From a candidate division KSB1 bacterium (GTDB lineage Bacteria > Electryoneota > RPQS01): a stretch of DNA of 64,000 bases. Below the pieces are notes generated by a model. It had not been told where the DNA came from and did not search any database. It saw only the letters and a program-made list of their open reading frames with translations. This document shows, in pieces, positions 44,025 through 54,000 of the stretch. Where the stretch lies: assembly GCA_016214895.1 (NCBI GenBank), contig JACRMR010000002.1, positions 126,001 to 190,000 of the forward strand, in the 5' to 3' direction. The first letter of the stretch is position 1. Each line of letters starts with the position of its first letter. The translations under genes were made by a program, and so were the position numbers.

Positions 44025-44233
44025 GACTTGCCGATTCCGGGCACATGGAGACATGTGCCTCGGCGGTTCACTTCGGCGGTGCCCCGGCGGACAAGGACTT
44101 GCCGATTCCGGGCACATGGAGACATGTGCCTCGGCGGTTCACTTCGGCGGTGCCACGGCGGATGGAGACTTGCCGATTCCAGGCACAAGGAGACATGTGC
44201 CTCGGCGGTTCACTTCGGCGGTGCCTCGGCGGG
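44025..44233. repeat. Three-copy 71-bp repeat array with bulged-T hairpins (locus E)
   Basis: Units start GACTTGCCGATTCCGG at 44025, 44096 and 44167; a partial fourth begins at 44234. Each contains GATTCCG, arm GGCACATG, loop GAGA, arm CATGTGCC, an unpaired T, CGGCGG, then TTCACTTCGGCGGTGCC. The third copy has a damaged left arm (GGCACAAG). Confidence 0.85.
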
Positions 44234-44320
44234 GACTTGGGTCGGTGCTGCGGCGGGACTTGCTCCACGCCCCCGCTATGCGGCCATTGTTCTCGGTTTG
44301 AGTCTAATTTCATGCCGGGC

Positions 44321-44349
44321 TTGACAATGGATCAACAGTTTCATACATT
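44321..44349 (+). promoter_or_regulatory. Promoter of the secreted gene at 44426
   Basis: TTGACA (44321-44326) and TACATT (44344-44349) with a 17-nt spacer, identical in both boxes and spacing to the promoter at 361-389. Confidence 0.65.
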
Positions 44350-44425
44350 TAATATGCGTATGCGGTGACGACCGCAGTTTTCTAACCTCTTTTTAATCAA
44401 CACCTTCAGCGGAGGAGGTCGAGAC

Positions 44426-46351
44426 ATGTTTCGCAACTCTTGTATCAGCCTGTTGGCACTCTTGGTGATCGCATCCACCAGTGAGGCCGCCCGACCTGCA
44501 AAGGACCGCGTCGTCGGTCCTGTTTTTATGACTGGATTGGAAGAAACCAGCTTCAGCGCGGACGATCCGGGGTACCGCCCCGGACATCCGACGCTTGATG
44601 ACACGATGCGCATCGGGACGACTTGGTATGACCTGCAATCGAATGGCACGATGGGCAAGCAAGTCAGCGTGGGCGGAGGCTATGTGCATTTCGTGTGGAC
44701 GAATGGTCTGAATCTGGGCTCCTCGATCCGTCACGTCTATTACAACGCGTGGGATATCGAGGCCCAACAGTTTTCGTCCGCGGTCGGAGCGCAAGTGGAC
44801 GCGTCAACTCGCGCGGGATTCGGGGTTAGCACCACGAATGTCGAAGGCTTCTGTTTCCCGGCATTTCACCAGGCCTTCGGCGGGAATCCATACACAGCCG
44901 TGGCTATCGACTACCTGCCGGGCAGCGGCGCGTTCACAACCCTCGAAGTCCCGCACCTGACCGGTGACCCGCAGATTATCTGGCCGAAGATCGACGTGGA
45001 TGTGGAAGGCAATCTGCACATTGTTTCCACCGAAAGCGGCGGGTCCAGCCTGGACTACTACGTGAAGGGAGTGCCCGAAATTGTGGGCGGCGAAGGCCTG
45101 ACCATCGACTTCCCGGATCCCTGGTTGGAGTGGGATGCGGCAACCTTCATCACGATGGACGTCGCGTGCGGCCGGCATTCGCCGCGCGTAGCCGTGGCGT
45201 GGCTGAATGAGAACGGCGGCGGCGAGGCGACAGATCCGACGAATGCTTACCTGCGGATCTCCGAAGATGCCGGCCTGACGTGGGGGGACATCATCGAGAT
45301 CACCGAGATTCAACCGCTCGACACGGACTGCGTCGAGTTCGGCGGCGACCCGAATGTGTGCAACGGCGATACGATGCATCCGTGGATCGACCTGTCCGTG
45401 ATCATGGACGACAACGACTCGGTCCACGTCGCGTTCTCGGCGAACGGCTATTTCTACTGGGACACCGACGGAACGGTGTTTGACGGCGGGTTGGTGTATT
45501 CGACACTCTGGCATTGGTATGAAGGCCGCGACGAACTGAACATCATTCACGATGCGTGGTACGCTCACCGGGATGTCGCACTCGGTGCGAACAACCTGAT
45601 GGTGCATCGCCCCAATCTGGCGGTGGACACGACGAACGGGTTCCTGTATTGCTCGTTCCAGAAGTTTGACAGCTTGCAGGTGAGCCATGATCTCGGCTTC
45701 CCCTCCGGCGATGCCTACATCACTGTCTCTACGACCGGCGGTCGGACCTGGTCCGCGGCGCTGAACGTGTCGAACACCGTGACGGACAGCGGAGCCCCCG
45801 CCGGAGAATGTCTGAGCGAACGGGATATCAGTATCGCCGATATCGTGACGGACGGGACCGTGCACATGCAGTACATGCTCGATCTCGATTGCGGGACATC
45901 CGTACTCTCGACGGGCGAAGGCGACCCAACGCTGAACCCGGAATTCTACGTGCCGATTCCGGTAACGGACATTCCGCTACGCCCGCTGGTCAATCCGTAC
46001 CGGAATTTCCATGCCGACTCGTCGGGCTATCCATGGGACCTGGATACACTGGATATTTCGGCGGAGCAGCGGCGAGAGTCGCCGCGCAACTTCGCGCTGT
46101 ATCAGAACTACCCGAATCCCTTCAACCCCTCGACTCAGATTCAGTTTGATTTGGCGACGGCAGGGAGCGTCGAGTTGACCGTGTTCGATCTGACCGGACG
46201 CGAAGTCGTGCAGTTGCTGCAGGCCGAGCGCCTGGCCGCGGGCGCGCATGTCGTCGAGTTCAACGCATCCGATTTGTCGTCCGGCGTTTATTTCTACCGG
46301 TTGACGGTCAAGGACCTGAGTCAGACGCGAAAGATGATGTTGATCCGATAG
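44426..46351 (+). CDS. Secreted protein with BNR-like repeats and sorting tail
   Basis: The 641-residue protein has a signal peptide (to STSEAA). The central part has sialidase/BNR-like patterns (RISEDAGLTWGDI, VSTTGGRTWSAAL) and propeller-like strands, so it may be a non-enzymatic propeller. The C-terminal 85 residues are a typical sorting domain: QNYPNPFNPSTQIQFDL, VFDLTGREVVQLL, LSSGVYFYRL, ending RKMMLIR. GGAGG lies 7 nt before the ATG. It should be exported by a type IX-like system and anchored or released. No sialidase active site can be assigned by eye. Confidence 0.85.
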   Translation: MFRNSCISLLALLVIASTSEAARPAKDRVVGPVFMTGLEETSFSADDPGYRPGHPTLDDTMRIGTTWYDLQSNGTMGKQVSVGGGYVHFVWTNGLNLGSSIRHVYYNAWDIEAQQFSSAVGAQVDASTRAGFGVSTTNVEGFCFPAFHQAFGGNPYTAVAIDYLPGSGAFTTLEVPHLTGDPQIIWPKIDVDVEGNLHIVSTESGGSSLDYYVKGVPEIVGGEGLTIDFPDPWLEWDAATFITMDVACGRHSPRVAVAWLNENGGGEATDPTNAYLRISEDAGLTWGDIIEITEIQPLDTDCVEFGGDPNVCNGDTMHPWIDLSVIMDDNDSVHVAFSANGYFYWDTDGTVFDGGLVYSTLWHWYEGRDELNIIHDAWYAHRDVALGANNLMVHRPNLAVDTTNGFLYCSFQKFDSLQVSHDLGFPSGDAYITVSTTGGRTWSAALNVSNTVTDSGAPAGECLSERDISIADIVTDGTVHMQYMLDLDCGTSVLSTGEGDPTLNPEFYVPIPVTDIPLRPLVNPYRNFHADSSGYPWDLDTLDISAEQRRESPRNFALYQNYPNPFNPSTQIQFDLATAGSVELTVFDLTGREVVQLLQAERLAAGAHVVEFNASDLSSGVYFYRLTVKDLSQTRKMMLIR

Positions 46352-46371
46352 GTCCGATTCTGGCTTCGCCA

Positions 46372-46405
46372 GGGCTGCCGGAGGTTTGATCGCCTCCGGC
46401 AGCCC
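46372..46405. terminator. Strong hairpin after the secreted gene
   Basis: A perfect 13-bp stem, GGGCTGCCGGAGG with CCTCCGGCAGCCC, and an 8-nt loop lie 20 nt after the stop codon. There is no T-run, so termination may be factor-dependent. Confidence 0.5.
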
Positions 46406-46659
46406 CGGTTCGGAAGCTCGGGATGGAGAGCCCGGCGGGCGGAACTCGCCGGAACTGTCCGGCTGTAAACCATCGCAGAGATCAAACTACAGCAGCGACT
46501 CCCTGCTCGTCGGCGACGGCAGAGCGTGGAATTGGTGGCAACGCCCGACGGTTCGCTTGCTGTTCGGCCTTCCATGCGAAACACGTCTGGTCGTCGGCGG
46601 CGCAGCCCCTCGGCGGTGCGTACGCCGGTTGTTCGAAAGTAAATCTGCAGAGGTATTCT

Positions 46660-48351
46660 ATGCATAAACTTACCAGAATTCTCTTCGTGGACGGTCGTGA
46701 CCGGAAACACCCGCAGCTGGTCAGATCGTTCCGCAATCAGTTCGACGACGTCGTCGAAGCCGCCGATTGCGATGACGCACTCCAACAGATGCGCCGTCGC
46801 CGGTTCGACATCCTGTTCTTTGGGGAATGGCCCGACAGCACGCATGCCCTGGCGCTGCTGAGGGCGGCCCGCGAGCGGAGCACGGCCCTGTCCTACTTCG
46901 CGTACGACCGCGAGCGGGGAACCGAGTCGGTGGTCAATGCGGTGCCGATTGACGGCGACGACGTGATTGTGCGCTCCGTCGAGGGCGAAACGCCGGAACA
47001 GTGGGTGCAGCTGTCGCTCGACCACGTGCGGGAAGTAAAAGCCCGGCACGACGGACTCCGATACCTGCGCAACGTTTTCTGCACGTCGGATGAGGCTCTG
47101 ATTTTTGTCGCCGGTGACGGCAGGATTGTCGATATGAATCACGCCGCGGCCGAGATGCTGGGGATCAAACTCAGTGCCTGCGCAGGGCTGAAGTTCACCG
47201 ATGTCGCCGGCAAGACCGAGCCGACATTTGAGGGAATGCTTAGGCATTGCCGCGAATCCGCGACGCAAGTGGTGTTGGAGTCCATCCATCTGCGCGGCGC
47301 CGGAGGTGCCCCGGTGATCGCGGCGGCACGACTGCGCGCGCTCAGAACATCGACAGGCGATTGCGAAGGATTGATGATGTGGATCCGGCCGGTGCAGCGG
47401 GGATTCAAAGATGTTGCGCACGGCGATGCCGTGCTTGCCGATGAGCTCGCCGGGACTTCCGCCGCGATGCGCGACGTGCTGGCCGACGTCAAGCGAGCCG
47501 CGCAGGGGGCGACGGCCGTCTTGATCTCCGGAGAGGCCGGGACCGGCAAACGATTTGCCGCGCGCGAGATTCACCTGAGCAGTCACCGTTCGACCGGTCC
47601 GTTCGTCGTCGTGCACTGCGGCTCCGTACCCGAGCCCTTGCTGGAAGGCGTGCTATTCGGCGATCATTCCGAGCACGAAGGTCCGGGCCGCCTCGTTGCC
47701 GCCGTCGGCGGCACGCTGTTGATCGCCGATATCCCGCAACTCCCGCCGCGATTGCAGGAGCGGTTGTGCCGGATGCTGGTTTCCGGATACGCGGACGGCC
47801 GACTCGGAACGCGGGTGCCGCTGGATGTGCAGGTGATTGCCACGAGTCGCCGACCGCTTATTGAGTCGGTGGCACGCGGGGAGTTCAGCGAAGAGCTGTA
47901 CGAACGGCTGCGCAAGATGGAAATCAATCTCCCGCCATTGCGCGAGCGCCGTGAAGATATTCCGTTTCTCGCGGAGCGCTTGCGGCCGCGGCTGAACAGC
48001 CGGTTGAGTCTGGGCGTTCAGCGAATCGACGAAGAGGCGATGCAGATGCTATCCGGTTTCAGCTGGCCGGGAAACGTATGGCAGCTGGAGCAGGTACTCG
48101 AGAAAGCGTTTGCCGCGTGCGGAGCCTGTGTGGTGCAGTCCCAACATCTTCCGATAGAGATTCGCGAAGGGTCCGGCTGTGCCGCGAGCGCCCGCCGCGC
48201 GCGGGACGATGCGCAGCGGGAAGAGTTGATCGATATCCTGAACTGGGCGGGCTGGAACAAATCCAAAGCCGCGCGCAAGCTCGGAATCAGCCGCGAAACG
48301 CTGTATCGCCGGATGGAGAAATTCGAGCTCGAAGATCGCGCGGAAGCGTGA
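46660..48351 (+). CDS. Degenerate NtrC-like regulator (receiver-like, PAS, AAA+, Fis HTH)
   Basis: The 563-residue protein has an NtrC-type layout with key residues lost. The receiver-like domain (1-120) lacks the phospho-acceptor: DILFFGEWPDS has Gly where Asp is expected. A PAS-like domain follows (about 135-245, ALIFVAGDGRIVDMNHAAAEML). The AAA+ domain keeps Walker A GEAGTGKR and FSWPGNVWQLEQV. It lacks the sigma-54 contact loop GAFTGA: LFGDHSEHEGPGRL runs straight on. Walker B is LLIADIPQL instead of LFLDEIGEL. The C-terminal Fis helix-turn-helix is intact (NKSKAARKLGISRETLYRRM). It may act as a sigma-54-independent DNA-binding regulator, as TyrR does. AGAGG lies 6-7 nt before ATG 46660. 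Confidence 0.87.
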   Translation: MHKLTRILFVDGRDRKHPQLVRSFRNQFDDVVEAADCDDALQQMRRRRFDILFFGEWPDSTHALALLRAARERSTALSYFAYDRERGTESVVNAVPIDGDDVIVRSVEGETPEQWVQLSLDHVREVKARHDGLRYLRNVFCTSDEALIFVAGDGRIVDMNHAAAEMLGIKLSACAGLKFTDVAGKTEPTFEGMLRHCRESATQVVLESIHLRGAGGAPVIAAARLRALRTSTGDCEGLMMWIRPVQRGFKDVAHGDAVLADELAGTSAAMRDVLADVKRAAQGATAVLISGEAGTGKRFAAREIHLSSHRSTGPFVVVHCGSVPEPLLEGVLFGDHSEHEGPGRLVAAVGGTLLIADIPQLPPRLQERLCRMLVSGYADGRLGTRVPLDVQVIATSRRPLIESVARGEFSEELYERLRKMEINLPPLRERREDIPFLAERLRPRLNSRLSLGVQRIDEEAMQMLSGFSWPGNVWQLEQVLEKAFAACGACVVQSQHLPIEIREGSGCAASARRARDDAQREELIDILNWAGWNKSKAARKLGISRETLYRRMEKFELEDRAEA

Positions 48352-48503
48352 GTTGACCGCGGCGAGATTCTGAGACTGTTGGATCCGCACGCGCCGGATC
48401 GGAACGGGGCGCCGTACTCGCGGTTGCCCCGTCGTTTCCTGAACGTTATCTGCTCCCGGGCCGGACTGTCGGGTCCGCCACCGTTTCACTATTGACTGCT
48501 GCC

Positions 48504-49595
48504 ATGCCGTTAGTCCCTCCGTACGTTTCCGCTTTGGTGCCCTATCAGCCGGGGCGCTCGGCCGACGAAGTCCGCCGCGAGTTCGGCGTTGACAAGGTGA
48601 TCAAGCTCGCATCCAACGAGAATCCGCTGGGACCGTCGCCGCGGGCGATCGTGAAACTCATGAAAGTGGCGGAGGAGCTTCACATCTATCCGGACGGCGG
48701 CTTGAAACTTCGGCGAGTGCTGGCCGAGCAGTTTCATGTCAAGCTCGCGAATGTGGTGGTCGGCTCGGGTTCCGAGGCGATCATGTCGAACATTATCCGC
48801 GCCTTTCTGCTTGATGATGAAGAAGTGCTGACGGCGGAAGGTACCTTCATCGGGTTCTATGTTTTGGCGCGTTCGCGCGGGGTGAAACTGGTCACCGTTC
48901 CCCTGCGGGATTACCGGTTCGACCTGGAAGCCATGGCGGAGGCGATCCACCCGAAGACCAAGATTGTATATCTGGCCAATCCGAATAATCCGACGGGAAC
49001 GATCTTCACGCGGGCTGAATTTGAACGGTTCATGAAACGCGTGCCGGAGTCAACGCTGGTGATTCTGGATGAGGCCTATTTCGAATACGCGCGGAGCAAC
49101 CCGGCCTATCCGGACTCGATGCAGTACCGGTTCGACAATGTGATCACGCTGCGCACCTTTTCGAAGTGTTACGGTCTGGCCGGAATTCGCATCGGTTACG
49201 GTTTCGCGCACGAGGAACTCTGCGAAAACGTGCGCAAGGTGAAACTGCCGTTCGAGCCGTCGCTGATGGCCGAGGCTGCCGGACTCGGTGCACTGGAAGA
49301 CGCGGATTTCTTGCAGCGAACGCTGGAAACCAATCGCCACGGGAAGCTGCAACTGCAGGCCGCGTTCACCGAGCTCGGATTGCGTTGGGTGCCGACGGAG
49401 GCCAACTTCTTCCTGGTGGAGTTTGGTTCGCAAGACGACGCTATCGGACTCTATCAACAACTATTGCGGCGGGGTGTGATCGTGCGTCCGTTGGCTGCCT
49501 TCGGGCTGCCCCACTGCTTGCGAATTACGATTGGGACCGAAGAGCAGAACGACGGGTTAATCACCGCGTTACAGGAGTCACTGGTGACCGCCTAA
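48504..49595 (+). CDS. hisC: Histidinol-phosphate aminotransferase
   Basis: The 363-residue PLP enzyme has the class I/II features of HisC: KLASNENPLGPSP, YPDGGLKLRR, NPNNPTG, VILDEAYFEY, and the PLP Lys in TFSKCYGLAGIRIGY. The C-terminal region GLPHCLRITIGT carries the substrate Arg. It converts histidinol-phosphate and 2-oxoglutarate in histidine synthesis; some relatives act on aromatic amino acids. No other his gene is nearby. The frame also opens at TTG 48492; I chose the ATG. Confidence 0.93.
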   Translation: MPLVPPYVSALVPYQPGRSADEVRREFGVDKVIKLASNENPLGPSPRAIVKLMKVAEELHIYPDGGLKLRRVLAEQFHVKLANVVVGSGSEAIMSNIIRAFLLDDEEVLTAEGTFIGFYVLARSRGVKLVTVPLRDYRFDLEAMAEAIHPKTKIVYLANPNNPTGTIFTRAEFERFMKRVPESTLVILDEAYFEYARSNPAYPDSMQYRFDNVITLRTFSKCYGLAGIRIGYGFAHEELCENVRKVKLPFEPSLMAEAAGLGALEDADFLQRTLETNRHGKLQLQAAFTELGLRWVPTEANFFLVEFGSQDDAIGLYQQLLRRGVIVRPLAAFGLPHCLRITIGTEEQNDGLITALQESLVTA

Positions 49596-49623
49596 GCGCG
49601 CCAAGGCAAGGTCTTGAACCAGC

Positions 49624-49651
49624 ACGAACCCCCGCTTTCGCGGGGGTTCGT
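49624..49651. terminator. Terminator between hisC and the propeller gene
   Basis: ACGAACCCCCGC and GCGGGGGTTCGT pair as a perfect 12-bp stem with loop TTTC, between convergent genes. No T-run follows. Confidence 0.6.
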
Positions 49652-49678
49652 GTGTCATGAACTAAGATTGCTCGCGGC

Positions 49679-50569
49679 CTACGGCCCAAGCGACAGTTCG
49701 AAGAGCTCGCCGTCGCTAATGTAAGCCAGAAGGGTGGCATGAAAGCTCAGTGCCGGATCCGAGGGGTAGCAGGACGGCGGCAGGGGAACTGATTCCGTGT
49801 TGCCGGTCGCCGCTCGCCAGAGCCGGATTGCCGAGGATCGCCCATTATCGGCAAAGACCGTGTAGGCAACCGTCTGCGAATCCCCCGACCAGCCGGGATT
49901 CCCCGCCTTACTGATTCGCTGAACCGTGCCGTCGGCAATCCAGACCAGACTCAAGTTGATAATGGGCTGCGCGCTGACGAGCGCCACCCATTTTCCGTCC
50001 GGAGAGGTTTCCATACCGGCGATCTTCTCGGCAGGAGTTGACCGGTACACGGTGTCGCCGGCGGCATTGATTACCCAGCAAGCACCGGAAGTTGGATCGA
50101 GGTAGGGGGCGGCTGTGCGAGGCTTGTTCGAAACATCGAGCAGGGGACCGCTGAGGGAGGAACGGTACCAGAGCTTGTCCTCGATGACATACGGTCCGTT
50201 GCTGGGGCCGACGTTCGTCGTGCGCGGGACGGGGTCGTAGGTCCAGAGGTCGGTCGAGAGCATGCGCTCGGAACGGTTGGGGTCGGCCATGGATGCTTGC
50301 CGGAAGAGGAGGCGATTATGTCCAGGCTCGAAGCAGAATCGGCGGCCGGGCTTTTGCGCCTTCACGACCGGGCGGGTGGCACCCGAGGCCCGATCGCGGA
50401 ACCAGATCTCGGTCTGCGAGGCGTTGGTGAAAGCGAGGTAGCTCCCGCTGGCGTCATAGACGGGTTGCTGCCAGTCTTCGCCAGTCTTGGCCACGAGCTT
50501 GACGGGCGAGGCCGCCCAGACGCTGCCACCCAGCAAACAGGCAAACACAAAAGAAATCAAATGCTTCAT
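49679..50569 (-). CDS. TolB-like propeller protein, secreted
   Basis: The 296-residue protein has a signal peptide (MKHLISFVFACLLGGSVWAA). Its repeats are of the TolB/WD40-like PD40 type: QPVYDASGSYLAFTN, ETSPDGKWVALVS, NPGWSGDSQTVAYTV. These predict a beta-propeller in the periplasm. It lacks the TolB N-terminal domain, and no tol genes are adjacent, so a scaffold or binding role is more likely. The ribosome site is not evident. It converges on hisC. Confidence 0.75.
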   Translation of the reverse strand: MKHLISFVFACLLGGSVWAASPVKLVAKTGEDWQQPVYDASGSYLAFTNASQTEIWFRDRASGATRPVVKAQKPGRRFCFEPGHNRLLFRQASMADPNRSERMLSTDLWTYDPVPRTTNVGPSNGPYVIEDKLWYRSSLSGPLLDVSNKPRTAAPYLDPTSGACWVINAAGDTVYRSTPAEKIAGMETSPDGKWVALVSAQPIINLSLVWIADGTVQRISKAGNPGWSGDSQTVAYTVFADNGRSSAIRLWRAATGNTESVPLPPSCYPSDPALSFHATLLAYISDGELFELSLGP

Positions 50570-50720
50570 GCGGGGAAGGGGAGAGGGTTCCGGATTGCAG
50601 AGGCCATATCGAGTTCAGGGGCGGCGGAGACGGCAGACGCCCGGTCATAGGCCATTGTTTATATAATGGGTTGAAGTCCGATCCGGCTTAGTAAATCGAA
50701 CGGGGAGACGGCCCGGATTG

Positions 50721-50749
50721 TTGACTAAACCGAGAAAAACGACTATCTT
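50721..50749 (+). promoter_or_regulatory. Promoter of the giant fibronectin-repeat gene
   Basis: TTGACT (50721-50726) and TATCTT (50744-50749) are 17 nt apart, about 265 nt before the ATG. Confidence 0.55.
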
Positions 50750-50755
50750 AAATGT

Positions 50756-51012
50756 TGGTGAGGCTCGCTATTTCACGTGCGACCTCAATTTAACACTGAA
50801 AACGAATTCATTTCAATAGCTTAACCTGGGTTTTTTCCTGTGTCAATGACTAACGAATTGGGACGCGTCCGGCCCGGCGATATACGGGGGTCGCGGGCGC
50901 CTTGGCTCCTCGAGCCTAATACCCCGGAATCTCACCGACAGTTTCCTCGCTATCCGGTTACCCCAACGGACGGTTCGGCCCGGATGACTCAAGCGGATAA
51001 GGAGTGTTCACG
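50756..51012 (+). promoter_or_regulatory. Long 5' leader of the giant gene
   Basis: If the promoter above is right, the transcript has about 257 nt before the start codon. It contains GGCTC-CTC-GAGCC and other GC-rich pairing segments in its second half. It does not match any riboswitch consensus I can recall. Confidence 0.4.
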
Positions 51013-54000
51013 ATGAAGATGCGAAGTATTCTGATCCTGCTGGCCCTGCTCCTCTTGAGCCAGATGGCCTCGGCGCAGCCGTTTGCGGCCATTGTCTATA
51101 ACCTTGAGACGATGCTGACCACGACGTGCGGGGGCGATGTTCCGATTCCGGACGGCACACCTGTGCTGATCTTCTGGGACAATGATTCCAATGGACCTGA
51201 CGCCGACGACCCGCCGCCGCCGATCTGCGGGGTCACACCGCCGGATAGCGCCAACGATTGCGACCGCCTTTCGCTGGAAATGAACGGCGAACGCCTGTTG
51301 GCAATGCCGGGCTTTTTCTATTCGGAAGCGACCTTCAATTCCTGCTTGACGCTTCCTACCCCCCCTATATATTTCTTCCGGGTCTGCTACGGGGGTGTGC
51401 AGTGGCAGAGCGATCCGGTAACGATGGTCTCCGGGATTCAGGAACCCCCGACCACCGGGTGGACCTGCATCAACGAACCATGTGCAGGTTGTCCACAGCC
51501 GCAATCCGTGATCGGGATGGCGGCCTCGGACACGGTGTGCACAGCGGTAGAGGTCACGTGGTCTTATCCCGACAGTGTGGTTCTGATTGACTCGTTCTTC
51601 GTGTACCGCGACGGGGCGGTAATCGGCAGAACGCTGCGCACGACCGTCGGGCCGGACAATTTCAGTTTTGTTGATAATACCGCGTCCTCGGGCGCGACGT
51701 ATGAGTATGGTGTAGAGGCTCGCCGCGGCTGCGGCGCGGGGGATTCGGCGCGCTCGTCGCGCGCGGTGGATGGAGGGACCCGACCCCCTTTACCGACGGT
51801 CGCCACGGGGGTACTCGCAACTGACGGCACCAAGTGCGATACCGTGACGATTAGCTTCACTTACAACAGCAACCTCGGTGTCGATTCATTTCTGGTGAAG
51901 CGCAATAATGTTCGCATCGGCGCATTGCAGGCGACGGGAGTTCCGGGGCCGCGCACGTTCCATTATACGGGGGCCAGTGCTCCGACCCGCGCCGCGTACA
52001 CGATTGTCGGCCGGAGTCCGACGTGTGGTGAAGGCGATCCGTCATTGCCGGACAGCGGGCATGCCAATGACAATCCCGCGCAGCCGCAAGCTGTCAGCGC
52101 GACGGATAGCTTGTGCGGGCCCACGACCTCGATCGTATGGCGGGACGTGACGGGGGAGACCAGCTATCAAGTGCGCCGGCAGAACAACGATGGATTGGGT
52201 GACGTTCTGTTGGGCACCAATGCTCAAAACGACACGACCTATGAGGATGCTACCGGAAGCACGGGTGTCGTCTATCGTTACTATGTGGTGGCGGTGAATG
52301 GGTGCGGCAACAGTCCGAATGCGGCATACAATAACGGATCGCGGATTTCGACGCTGGGGGTCGTGACCGGGATTCAGGCCGAGGACGCGCTGCGCTGCGA
52401 TTCGACGATCGTTACATGGACGGATACGGCCGGAGAGACCGGCTATCAGGTTACGCGAGACGGAAACTTGCTCACGACCACGGCGGCGAATGTCACGCGC
52501 TATGCTGACGGGACCGGCACCGCCGGACAGTCCTACACCTACCGGGTGATCGCCGTCAACAATTGTGGTGCAGGAACGGTTCCCACAGGTGACAGTGGTT
52601 CGCGGCGGGCGGCGCCTAATGCTCCGCAGGGGGTCGCGGCCACGGGTGTGAGCAACTGCTCGAATGTCACGGTGACATGGAATACGCAGGCCGGAGTCGA
52701 TAGTTTCCAAGTTCGCCGCGAGGGAACCCGGATCGGTTCGACCATCGGTTCGGTGACCAGCTTTCAGGACTTGACAGCGGTTCCCGGAACGCCCTACGCT
52801 TACACGGTTGTCGCGTACAATCTATGTGGACCGGGGCCGGTGTCGGCCTCGGCGACGGGAACGCGCGGGACGGGTCTGGTGGCCCCCACGGGAGTGGCGG
52901 CGACGGGTGGCAACTGCACGTTGGTCACCGTGACCTGGTTTAATATCGTGGGCGAGGACAGCTTCCAGATTCGGCGCAATGGCGTGCGCATCGGTCGGAC
53001 GTTGACTGACGTGATAACGTTTGACGATCTCACGGCCGCGCCGAACACGACGTATGGCTATACGGTGGTGGGCTACAATGCTTGCGGCGAGGGATCGGTA
53101 TCGACAGTGGATTCCGGAGGCCGTGCGCCGATCGCGGGCACGACGACGAACCTGCAGGCGGCTGCCGATTGTGATTCGATTACGTTGACGTGGACGGCGG
53201 CGGCGAATGGGGCAAGCTATACCGTGTTGAAAGATGGTGCGTCGTTGGGCAGCACGGCGGCAACGACGTTCACGCACGGCCCGAATGACACCGACTCGCA
53301 CGACTACCGCGTGTTCGCCACCAATGCCTGCGGCAACGGCGATACGACGAGCGCCGTAGCTGCCGCGCGATTGACCACTCCGGCGGCGCCGACGGCGTTT
53401 GACGCCGTGAGCGGAAACTGCGCCACGATCGATCTGTCCTGGACGAACCCGGCAGGCGCGACCGTGATTCGCATTTGGCGCGATGGCATTCTGGTCGATT
53501 CGGTTAACACACCGGCCACTACCTACTCCGATGAGGGCGCGGACCCGGGACCGCATACGTATTTTGTGAGAGCCGTGAATGCCTGCGGAGAATCGGATGC
53601 CTCGAATTTCGATACCGAAACGTTGCTTGAGCTGCCGTCGATTCCGACGGGCTTAGTGGCTTCATCGACGCTCTGCACGGGTGTGGTACTGAACTGGGAT
53701 CCCGCGATGGGCGATGCCGATTGGTACACAGTCCGGCGCGAGGGATCGATCATCGCTAATAACGTGACCGACACGACGTATGTTGACGATTCCGCACCGG
53801 ACGGCAGCTCTTCCTACACCGTCGAGGCCATCAGTAGCGATTGCGGTGGGACGGGGGAAAGCGAGGGGGCGCTCGGGACCCGTGTAGCGGCCACAGGGAC
53901 GGCCGGCGACCTCGCCGCGACCACGACACGTTGTGATTCCGTGATCGTGACGTGGACGGCCGCGTCGGGTGATGTGGACAATTACAGCGTGCTGCGTGAC

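Noticed and set aside
27967-44233. CRISPR arrays
   Set aside because: Repeats are directly joined or carry similar linkers, not unique spacers of constant length, and no cas gene is in the window.
43957-44374. Open frames across the 71-bp array
   Set aside because: Three frames are open at once over the same repeats, with no start signal and no change of codon use; the repeats explain them.
50756-51012. Cyclic-di-GMP riboswitch before the giant gene
   Set aside because: The GEMM core motifs are not present; only generic GC-rich pairing is seen.
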